Source of the DNA: an uncultured Corynebacterium sp.
Lineage (GTDB): Bacteria > Actinomycetota > Actinomycetes > Mycobacteriales > Mycobacteriaceae
Reading direction: 5' to 3'
NCBI GenBank assembly: GCA_945631445.1
Contig: CALZCR010000118.1
Location: 1-6,169, forward strand
DNA length: 6,169 bases
Made by a program: the position numbers and the translations under genes. How positions within the stretch are numbered: position 1 is the first letter of the stretch; each line of letters starts with the position of its first letter. The notes beneath the pieces are model-generated. The model did not search any database and was not told where the DNA came from. It was given only the letters and a program-made list of their open reading frames with translations. Shown in pieces: positions 1-4,159 of this stretch.

Positions 1-178
1 CGCGGTGGCGGGGGCGGACGTCGAGGAGCTCGAGCATGTTGGCCACGGTGGTCGGCTGCGAGTTGGTCTGGCCGTGGCCGATCGGCAGCGGGGCGTCCAC
101 GCGCCAGTGCTCACGGCAGGAGTCGGGCAGGAACCCGATGCGGTGGACGGTTTTCATGGCTTGGCTGACACGGTTCAT
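1..178 (-). CDS. pcm: Protein-L-isoaspartate O-methyltransferase-like protein, N-terminal part (cut by window edge)
   Basis: Proteins of this family use S-adenosylmethionine to methylate isoaspartyl residues in damaged proteins, starting their repair; they are cytosolic. Only the first 59 codons lie in the window. They contain PLPIGHGQTNSQP at residues 30-42, the family's substrate-binding signature (GQTxSQP), followed by a helix VANMLELLDV, which in this family precedes the SAM-binding motif I. That motif lies beyond the edge, so the SAM site is not seen. The N-terminus before PIG is shorter than in E. coli Pcm and resembles the short actinobacterial type (V..AM..V.R..FLP). The start ATG (176-178) is supported by a good Shine-Dalgarno GGAGG (minus strand, 186-190) at 7 nt spacing. 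The start overlaps the stop of a possible upstream small ORF as ATGA, suggesting translational coupling. The family call is sound; the exact methylated substrate is inferred. Confidence 0.85.
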   Translation of the reverse strand, partial: MNRVSQAMKTVHRIGFLPDSCREHWRVDAPLPIGHGQTNSQPTTVANMLELLDVRPRHR

Positions 179-297
179 GGGGAGACCTCCATGGCTCGCC
201 CGGCTGCCCTTCGACGAGCGGGGTGGACGTGTATGCGGTCGCCGACGCAGCCGAGGGGCCCGAAGAGGTCGGCGTGAATTGCAGTACAGCGCTTCAC
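175..297 (-). CDS. Possible small ORF (40 codons), leaderless, overlapping the methyltransferase start
   Basis: An uninterrupted minus-strand frame runs from GTG at 295-297 to a TGA at 175-177, sharing ATGA with the methyltransferase start. An in-frame ATG at 304-306 is an alternative start. A -10-like TAAAAT (305-310) ends 7 nt before the GTG, which would make the mRNA leaderless. The 40-residue product is basic and contains Cys4, Cys17 and a GDRIHVH segment (residues 19-25) followed by Arg/Ala-rich sequence. GDRIHVH resembles the start of DUF1918-type small actinobacterial proteins, but the rest does not match convincingly, so it could be a remnant or chance. The pcm ribosome binding site lies inside its last codons. 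It may be a real small protein, a coupling leader, or merely pcm leader RNA. I do not assign a function. Confidence 0.35.
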   Translation of the reverse strand: MKRCTAIHADLFGPLGCVGDRIHVHPARRRAAGRAMEVSP

Positions 298-304
298 GGT
301 GATC

Positions 305-310
305 ATTTTA
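305..310 (-). promoter_or_regulatory. Candidate -10 element for the small ORF / pcm transcript
   Basis: TAAAAT on the minus strand matches five of six bases of TATAAT and stands out in GC-rich surroundings. It ends 7 nt before the GTG at 297, so the predicted transcription start falls on or next to that codon. No good -35 is visible at 16-18 nt upstream. If real, pcm would be transcribed with about 120 nt ahead of its own start. Confidence 0.4.
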
Positions 311-364
311 GCAGCGAAATCATGTCCGCTGCCCAGAAAAATGCTGTCTCTCACCCCTGTGCCT

Positions 365-386
365 CCGGGGCGTCTGCGAACCCCGG
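365..386 (-). terminator. Candidate terminator hairpin after the MBL-fold hydrolase gene
   Basis: A perfect inverted repeat CCGGGG (365-370) / CCCCGG (381-386) with a 10-nt loop starts immediately after the hydrolase stop codon. No U-tract follows directly; a short T5 run on the minus strand occurs about 25 nt later. It may be a weak or factor-dependent terminator. Confidence 0.4.
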
Positions 387-1022
387 TCAGATCTCCGTGG
401 CGTCGCCGGGACGCAGCGGCAGGTAGTTCAACCCGTTTTCTTCTGCGAGCTTGGTCAGCAGATTTTTACGCAGGGCCACGCCGAAGTCGTTGTCGATCCC
501 GTCGTGGACGCCGATGAAGGTCGCCGGCGTGGAGGCTTTCAGGAAGGCCTCCACGTCGAGCATCTTCAGCCACGGCGCGCTGACCGGGACGAGGGCCACC
601 TCGACGCCGTCCACGTCCGGGAGGGAGTCGCCGGTGTGCAGGACCCGGCCGTCGATGAGGTAGCCGAGGTTGTCCGGCAGGGCAGTGGACTCGGTGACGG
701 TGCCGTGGGGCCAGCGGTGGACAGAGACGTCGAAGTCGCCGATGGTGAAGACGTCGCCGTCGGTGACGGCGGTGTAGTCGATCTCCGCGTGCTCGCGCAG
801 CTCGGCGGGGCCGTAGATTGTGAGCCCCGGGTTGCGCCGTTGCGCGGCGGCCAGCGCCTCGGCGTCGACGTGATCCGGATGGATGTGGGTGACCAGGACA
901 GCGTCGACCTCGGCGAGGTTGTCGGGGACCTCGAAGGATCCCGGGTCGATGAGCAGGGTCGTGTCGTTTTTTGCGAGTTCGACGCAGGAATGAAAGCGGC
1001 GGGTGATTTTCATGCTGCCCAT
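387..1022 (-). CDS. MBL-fold metallo-hydrolase (UlaG-like)
   Basis: A 211-residue cytosolic protein of the metallo-beta-lactamase fold, which binds two metal ions and hydrolyses ester, phosphodiester or lactone bonds. The metal-binding signature THIHPDHVD is at residues 45-53 (His46, His48, Asp50, His51). Further likely ligands are His106 (WPHG), His129/Asp132 in HTGDS and the late His173 in GVHDG. The N-terminal strand pattern LLIDPG at 23-28 and the size fit the small UlaG-like branch. The substrate cannot be read from the sequence. The start at 1022 has AGGA about 12 nt upstream (1035-1038); ATG at 1011-1013 (residue 4) is an alternative with a weaker site. The upstream lipoprotein terminator ends only 29 nt before this start, leaving almost no room for a separate promoter. 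Downstream, after 89 bp, are the small ORF and pcm on the same strand. Confidence 0.87.
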   Translation of the reverse strand: MGSMKITRRFHSCVELAKNDTTLLIDPGSFEVPDNLAEVDAVLVTHIHPDHVDAEALAAAQRRNPGLTIYGPAELREHAEIDYTAVTDGDVFTIGDFDVSVHRWPHGTVTESTALPDNLGYLIDGRVLHTGDSLPDVDGVEVALVPVSAPWLKMLDVEAFLKASTPATFIGVHDGIDNDFGVALRKNLLTKLAEENGLNYLPLRPGDATEI

Positions 1023-1051
1023 TGTGGCGGAAAATCCTGGCCCGCACAGGC

Positions 1052-1082
1052 AAAAGCCGCATAGGGACGCTCCCTATGCGGC
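1052..1082 (-). terminator. Strong intrinsic terminator of the lipoprotein gene
   Basis: A perfect 12-bp stem, GCCGCATAGGGA (1056-1067) and TCCCTATGCGGC (1071-1082), closes a 3-nt loop. On the minus strand it is followed by TTTT (1055-1052). It lies 24 nt after the lipoprotein stop. The plus strand lacks a T-tract after the stem, so it is oriented to stop minus-strand transcription. Confidence 0.9.
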
Positions 1083-1106
1083 GATGCGGTTAAAAGAAGC
1101 CGGCGA

Positions 1107-1709
1107 CTAGTTGGCCGCGATCCGGACGTCGGTCAGATCGTTGCGGTCAGCGTCGTCCAGGCTGATGTCCCAGTTGAGGGTACCGTTGTCCTCGTCGAGC
1201 TCCGCCTCATCCAGGAATCCGTCCTGGTGCTGCTCGAGAGCCTCCTGGATGGCGTCCTCGATGGACACGGTGGTGTCCTGGGCGTAAGAGATGTCCTCGC
1301 CGTCATGCTCACGGTCATCCTCGACGACATTGCCGTCCTCTTCGACCTTGAGCTCGAGGACTTCGTCGCCCTGGACCACGTCGACCTCGTAGGCGTCGGT
1401 GTTGTCCTCACGATCGATGGAGATGATGATGCCGTCCGGGTAATCGGCCGTCACGGCGCCGATGGCGTCAAAGACCGGGTCGTCTCCACCAGCGGCGTCA
1501 TCGGCGACGGTGGTCTCGGTGACGGTGTCGTCGCCCTCAGTCTCTTCGGTGGTGGTTTCCTCCGCAGTGTCTTCCTGCGTGGCCTCCGCGGCGTCGGTGG
1601 CGGTGGTGGTCTCCACGGTGGTGGTGTCCTCTGAGTCATTGCAGGCGCTCAGAAACAGGGCTGCGCTGGTGGCGATACCGGCGGCGGCGAGAATGCGTGA
1701 CTTCTTCAT
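1107..1709 (-). CDS. Acidic PepSY-domain lipoprotein
   Basis: A 200-residue predicted lipoprotein. It has a classical signal (KK at residues 2-3, hydrophobic core 6-20) and a lipobox LSAC with the lipidated Cys at 23, so it should be anchored on the outer face of the cytoplasmic membrane. Residues about 25-77 form a low-complexity Thr/Glu/Asp linker. The folded part looks like two PepSY-type units, about 78-135 (AIGAVTADYPDG..., then a strand carrying YEVDVVQGDEVLELKVEEDG) and about 147-196 (SIEDAIQEALEQH..., NWDISLDD). PepSY units are often found in secreted inhibitors or carriers; the partner here is unknown. The mature protein is extremely acidic. The start at 1709 is supported by AAAGGAG (1720-1726) at 10 nt spacing. 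It ends in a strong terminator, so it is probably monocistronic. Lipoprotein status is secure; the PepSY assignment is from pattern. Confidence 0.85.
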   Translation of the reverse strand: MKKSRILAAAGIATSAALFLSACNDSEDTTTVETTTATDAAEATQEDTAEETTTEETEGDDTVTETTVADDAAGGDDPVFDAIGAVTADYPDGIIISIDREDNTDAYEVDVVQGDEVLELKVEEDGNVVEDDREHDGEDISYAQDTTVSIEDAIQEALEQHQDGFLDEAELDEDNGTLNWDISLDDADRNDLTDVRIAAN

Positions 1710-1749
1710 GGATTCTTCACTCCTTTAAGATCGGGTGATTACCAACGTA

Positions 1750-1778
1750 CGTATAAAAAGCGGCGCGGGGCGTGAAGT
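1750..1778 (-). promoter_or_regulatory. Candidate promoter of the lipoprotein gene
   Basis: On the minus strand TATACG (1750-1755) resembles a -10 box. A weak -35 is either TTCACG (1771-1776, 15-nt spacer) or ACTTCA (1773-1778, 17-nt spacer). The -10 overlaps the 8-bp palindrome ACGTACGT (1745-1752), a possible operator. The implied leader is about 35 nt and contains the AAAGGAG ribosome site. Confidence 0.35.
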
Positions 1779-1887
1779 TTAACTGGAGGTTGAGGGTTTA
1801 AAGCTTTTCGGCTCGCTGCCACGCACCTTAAAAACAAATAAAACAACAGCTCATCGTAGGTAGGGGAGGTTCTGGTGAGCGGACACC

Positions 1888-1916
1888 TTCGAGCGTGAAA
1901 AAATATGCGTTAAAAA
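1888..1916 (+). promoter_or_regulatory. Candidate promoter of the macrodomain gene
   Basis: TTCGAG (1888-1893) and TAAAAA (1911-1916) are separated by 17 nt, in the most AT-rich stretch of the divergent intergenic region (1899-1920). Both boxes are imperfect, and TATGCG at 1904-1909 is an alternative -10. The leader to the macrodomain ATG would be about 48 nt. Confidence 0.35.
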
Positions 1917-1970
1917 TATTCATCGCTCCTCCACGGGGTTCCCGAGTGGCCGCCGACTAGGGTCGGAGCC

Positions 1971-2510
1971 ATGAAACTGAGCGTAGTGGTCGGAGACATC
2001 ACCGCGATGGACGTCGACGCCGTCGTCAACGCCGCGAACTCCACGCTGCTGGGCGGCGGCGGGGTCGACGGGGCCATCCACCGGGCCGCGGGACCCCAAC
2101 TGCTCGCCGCCTGCGAGACGATCCGGCGCACGACACTGAAAGAAGGGCTGCCGGCGGGCAAGGCGATCGCCACGACGGCCGGTGACTTGCCCGCCAAATG
2201 GGTGATCCACACCGTCGGTCCGGTGTATTCCATCTCCGAGGACTTGTCGCACGTGCTGGCCTCGGCCTACACGGAATCGTTGTACTCGGCCCGCTACCTG
2301 GGTGCGCGCACGGTCGCCTTCCCGGCGATCTCGACGGGCGCGTACTCCTGGCCTATGGCTGACGCCGCGCGCATCGCCGTGGAGGCGGTGCACTCCCTGA
2401 CCGCAGAGTTGGGTGCAGACGTCGACGAAGTCATCTTCGTGGCTTTCGACGCCCGGGCGGAAACGGCCTTCCAGGAGGCCCTGAAAAACCGGGGGCCGCT
2501 CACGAGTTAG
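1971..2510 (+). CDS. Macrodomain protein, likely O-acetyl-ADP-ribose / ADP-ribose hydrolase
   Basis: A 179-residue stand-alone macrodomain. Such proteins bind ADP-ribose and usually deacetylate O-acetyl-ADP-ribose or remove mono-ADP-ribose from proteins in the cytosol. The full signature set is present: GDIT at 8-11, VVNAAN at 18-23, the glycine-rich loop GGGGVDGAIHRAAG at 28-41 (its Asn and Asp placement fits catalytically active MacroD/YmdB members), GLPAGKA at 59-65, HTVGP at 80-84, and the phosphate-binding FPAISTGAYSWP at 117-128. Length equals that of a single domain. I see none of the extra Cys/His metal ligands typical of zinc-dependent macrodomains. The ATG has AGGG (1959-1962) at 8 nt. 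Its 3' end overlaps the convergent phosphoesterase gene by 11 bp. No operon partner is seen. Confidence 0.95.
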   Translation: MKLSVVVGDITAMDVDAVVNAANSTLLGGGGVDGAIHRAAGPQLLAACETIRRTTLKEGLPAGKAIATTAGDLPAKWVIHTVGPVYSISEDLSHVLASAYTESLYSARYLGARTVAFPAISTGAYSWPMADAARIAVEAVHSLTAELGADVDEVIFVAFDARAETAFQEALKNRGPLTS

Positions 2511-3096
2511 CGTCGATCCACTCCGCGATCCGGGCCACCGGCACCGGGCGATAATCATGGGAGTCCACGCCGACGTGGAACTGCCGGCCGCGTACGGTGT
2601 CGCTTTGATGAGTGTGCCCGTGGACGAGCAGCGACTGCCCGTCGTCGGGCGGCATGAGCTCACGCATCGCCGCAGAGGCGTGCGGATCGTCGAAAGGATA
2701 GTGCGAGACCAGCGCGACGTTGCCCGCGGCGGTGAGCAACCGGTCACAGGTCTCCGGCAGCACCTCCGCGAAATGTTTCTCGTAGAGCTTGCGCCGCCGC
2801 CCTCCACAGAGGCGGGAGACGGCGTCGTGGTTGCCGGGGATGAACAAGATGGTGCCGTTGAGGCGCTGCGCCGCACGCAGCGTCTTGCTGCGCGGTCCGA
2901 AAGCGAAATCCCCGAGGTGCAGCACCGTGTCCGAGGGAGAGACGACCTCGTTCCATCGCTGGATCATCATCTCGTGCATTTCGTCCAACCGGTCGTCGTA
3001 GCCGCGCCCGGCGAACGCGGAGATCCTCTTGTGGCCGAAATGATGGTCGGAGGTGAGGAAATCGACGGCCCCGCCGTGCTCTTGTAGACGCAACAT
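2500..3096 (-). CDS. Calcineurin-like metallophosphoesterase
   Basis: A 198-residue two-metal phosphoesterase. Motifs appear in family order: SDHHFGH at 16-22 (Asp17, His19), HLGDFAFG at 60-67 (Asp63), PGNHD at 87-91, SHYP at 131-134, VHGHTH at 148-153 and HVGVDSHDYRPV at 164-175. The DHHFGH start, HVGVDSHDYRPV ending and length of about 200 residues match a bacterial subgroup annotated as phosphoesterase or metallophosphatase whose natural substrate is generally not defined. No signal peptide, so cytosolic. The start ATG at 3094-3096 lies 11 residues before the first conserved strand. No in-frame ATG or GTG occurs between it and the first motif (TTG at 3091-3093 is adjacent), and the ribosome site is poor (AAAGA touching the ATG). 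A weak promoter candidate lies at 3127-3154. The gene faces the macrodomain gene tail to tail with overlapping stops. Confidence 0.9.
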   Translation of the reverse strand: MLRLQEHGGAVDFLTSDHHFGHKRISAFAGRGYDDRLDEMHEMMIQRWNEVVSPSDTVLHLGDFAFGPRSKTLRAAQRLNGTILFIPGNHDAVSRLCGGRRRKLYEKHFAEVLPETCDRLLTAAGNVALVSHYPFDDPHASAAMRELMPPDDGQSLLVHGHTHQSDTVRGRQFHVGVDSHDYRPVPVARIAEWIDANS

Positions 3097-3207
3097 TCTT
3101 TAAGTTTGCCACGCCCTGCCCGGGGTGGCCTACGCGTGCTTTAGGACGTGTCGATCACCGCCGATGCTCAACAGCAGTCCTAGGCGCGAGCACGGAGGGA
3201 GGCTGTC

Positions 3208-3297
3208 GTGGCGGGACCGTCGCTTTTCTTGCCGACGATCGACGGGCGCCCGAGACTTGCGGGGGCTGGCGCAGCCTCATGCCGTAGACAGGGCTGA
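3208..3297 (+). CDS. Possible 29-residue small ORF upstream of the L,D-transpeptidase
   Basis: A GTG at 3208 is preceded at 5 nt by GGAGGGAGG (3194-3202), the strongest Shine-Dalgarno-like sequence in the window. The frame stays open for 29 codons to a TGA at 3295-3297. The product has no recognisable domain; it begins MAGPSLFLPTIDGRP and is then Ala/Gly/Arg-rich. Its end overlaps the -35 box of the transpeptidase promoter. It could be chance in GC-rich DNA; I list it only because of the ribosome site. Confidence 0.2.
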   Translation: MAGPSLFLPTIDGRPRLAGAGAASCRRQG

Positions 3298-3313
3298 GGG
3301 GGCTACCTACACT
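3285..3313 (+). promoter_or_regulatory. Promoter of the L,D-transpeptidase gene (leaderless geometry)
   Basis: TAGACA (3285-3290, five of six to TTGACA) is followed after a 17-nt spacer by TACACT (3308-3313, four of six to TATAAT). The -10 ends 7 nt before the GTG at 3321, so the expected transcription start is the start codon itself. No Shine-Dalgarno precedes the GTG, consistent with a leaderless mRNA, which is common in actinobacteria. Confidence 0.75.
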
Positions 3314-3320
3314 GAGCGGC

Positions 3321-3905
3321 GTGACTGCAGATAATTCCCCTTCCCGTTCGAGCCGAAATTTTCGTCCCCTGGCCGCGGGCGTCGTGTCCGCTGTCGCGGT
3401 GACGGGCGTGGCCATCGGCGCTGCCGTAGCTTTCAGCGGGGAATCCGGCGCTCCCGCAGAATCTTCGGAGCCCGCCTCCGAAGTCGCCCAAGAAGCTGCG
3501 CCCGAACCGTCGCCCGAGCCGGTTCCGGAGATCATTGAACCGGAGCCCTTCGACTACGGAGAGTGCCCGCCCGCCGCCCGCGCTTGCGTCGACATCGACG
3601 GTGAGCGCGCCTGGTTGCAGGAGAACGGTGAACTCACTTACGGGGCGGTGCCAATCGGCCCGGGTGGGCCGGGTTACGAGACTCCGCGATCCGAATTCCA
3701 CGTGACCAGGAAGGTCAAGGACGAAGTCTCCTACCTTTACGACATGGAACCCATGCCCTACGCGGTGTACTTCACCAATTCCGGCCATGCCTTCCATGAG
3801 GGGGACCCGAACGGAGACTCGCACGGTTGTGTCCGGCTGCCTCCCGGGGACGCCGAGGTATTCTTCGACTCGCTGGACGTCTACGATCTGGTCCACATTT
3901 ACTGA
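3321..3905 (+). CDS. L,D-transpeptidase (YkuD domain), membrane-anchored
   Basis: A 194-residue envelope enzyme expected to make or remodel L,D cross-links (such as 3-3 links) in peptidoglycan, using an active-site cysteine. Residues 1-14 are cytosolic, Ser/Arg-rich and polar. About 15-38 form an Ala/Val/Gly-rich signal-anchor segment. About 39-76 are an extracytoplasmic Ala/Pro/Glu/Ser linker (PEPSPEPVPE). The catalytic domain covers about 77-194. It carries the YkuD signature: HAFHEG at 156-161 (His159) and SHGCVRLP at 167-174, with Cys170 the nucleophile and His168 beside it. DIDGERAWLQENG at 91-103 is the typical first strand pair. It is small, lacking the immunoglobulin-like domains of the larger mycobacterial enzymes. 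The Cys pair at 82 and 89 may form a disulfide. The GTG start is fixed by the promoter directly in front. No same-strand gene is near enough to be co-transcribed with certainty. Confidence 0.93.
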   Translation: MTADNSPSRSSRNFRPLAAGVVSAVAVTGVAIGAAVAFSGESGAPAESSEPASEVAQEAAPEPSPEPVPEIIEPEPFDYGECPPAARACVDIDGERAWLQENGELTYGAVPIGPGGPGYETPRSEFHVTRKVKDEVSYLYDMEPMPYAVYFTNSGHAFHEGDPNGDSHGCVRLPPGDAEVFFDSLDVYDLVHIY

Positions 3906-3965
3906 TCTGTGGACGAGGCACGCTGCCGCCAGCCACTCCATGCGCTACAGGCCCCGGGTGGCCGG

Positions 3966-3991
3966 CGAAGAACTCCGACGAGCCTTCTTCG
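3966..3991 (+). terminator. Hairpin downstream of the L,D-transpeptidase gene
   Basis: CGAAGAACTC (3966-3975) pairs with GAG (3980-3982) and TTCTTCG (3985-3991) around a CGAC tetraloop, with a CC bulge. It begins 60 nt after the stop codon. No T-run follows on the plus strand, so termination is only a possibility; it could equally be a processing or stability element. Confidence 0.3.
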
Positions 3992-4050
3992 TGCATGCAG
4001 GGCCGCCGGTTGCGCATTGAAGGGGAAACACCGACGGCGACGCTCCCGAC

Positions 4051-4083
4051 GGGCAATTAAGCCACGTTGATATGCCCTAATTG
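4051..4083. repeat. Inverted repeat upstream of the formate dehydrogenase gene
   Basis: CAATTA (4054-4059) and TAATTG (4078-4083) are perfect inverted arms 18 nt apart. GGGC (4051-4054) and GCCC (4074-4077) form a second, overlapping pair. The element lies about 55 bp upstream of the predicted -10, where an activator or repressor dimer could bind. No regulator is identified. Confidence 0.3.
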
Positions 4084-4137
4084 TCTTCCTGCTGGACGGC
4101 GTAACCGCAGTTCAAAGGTAATTTTTATAGGCTGGCT

Positions 4138-4146
4138 TGTTTTAAT
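4138..4146 (+). promoter_or_regulatory. Candidate extended -10 promoter of the formate dehydrogenase gene
   Basis: TGT directly followed by TTTAAT gives an extended -10 (TGn plus a near-consensus hexamer) within an AT-rich run. No convincing -35 is present, which an extended -10 can tolerate. Transcription would start near 4152-4154, leaving only a few nt before the ATG at 4160. TATAGG at 4126-4131 is an alternative -10 with a leader of about 22 nt. Confidence 0.4.
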
Positions 4147-4159
4147 CTCCGTGACTACT

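Noticed and set aside
241..273. GCCGAC / GTCGGC inverted repeat as a pcm leader switch
   Set aside because: Six to seven base pairs with a 21-nt loop is expected by chance in GC-rich DNA, and it lies inside the possible small ORF.
504..1064. 186-residue plus-strand frame over the MBL-fold gene
   Set aside because: It is antisense to a gene with intact metal-binding motifs, and its composition is that of a codon-bias shadow.
1490..1630. GGTGGTGGT-like short repeats
   Set aside because: They are the reverse-complemented Thr/Ala/Glu codons of the lipoprotein linker, not an independent repeat array.
1920..2876. Long 318-residue minus-strand frame
   Set aside because: It lies antisense to the macrodomain gene and in another frame of the phosphoesterase gene. 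Its product is Arg/Ser/Gly-rich without any domain, while both overlapping genes have complete motif sets.
3303..3941. 212-residue minus-strand frame opposite the L,D-transpeptidase
   Set aside because: The plus strand encodes a clear YkuD domain with promoter and catalytic motif; the antisense frame shows no recognisable motif.
4067..4159. Upstream extension of the formate dehydrogenase frame to ATG 4067
   Set aside because: The extra 31 residues run through the AT-rich promoter block and inverted repeat, show no conserved sequence and no ribosome site.
3906..4159. Possible tRNA-Sec gene or riboswitch ahead of the formate dehydrogenase
   Set aside because: I found no cloverleaf with a GGTTC-type T-loop and acceptor pairing, and no recognisable aptamer core, only the hairpin at 3966-3991 and the inverted repeat.
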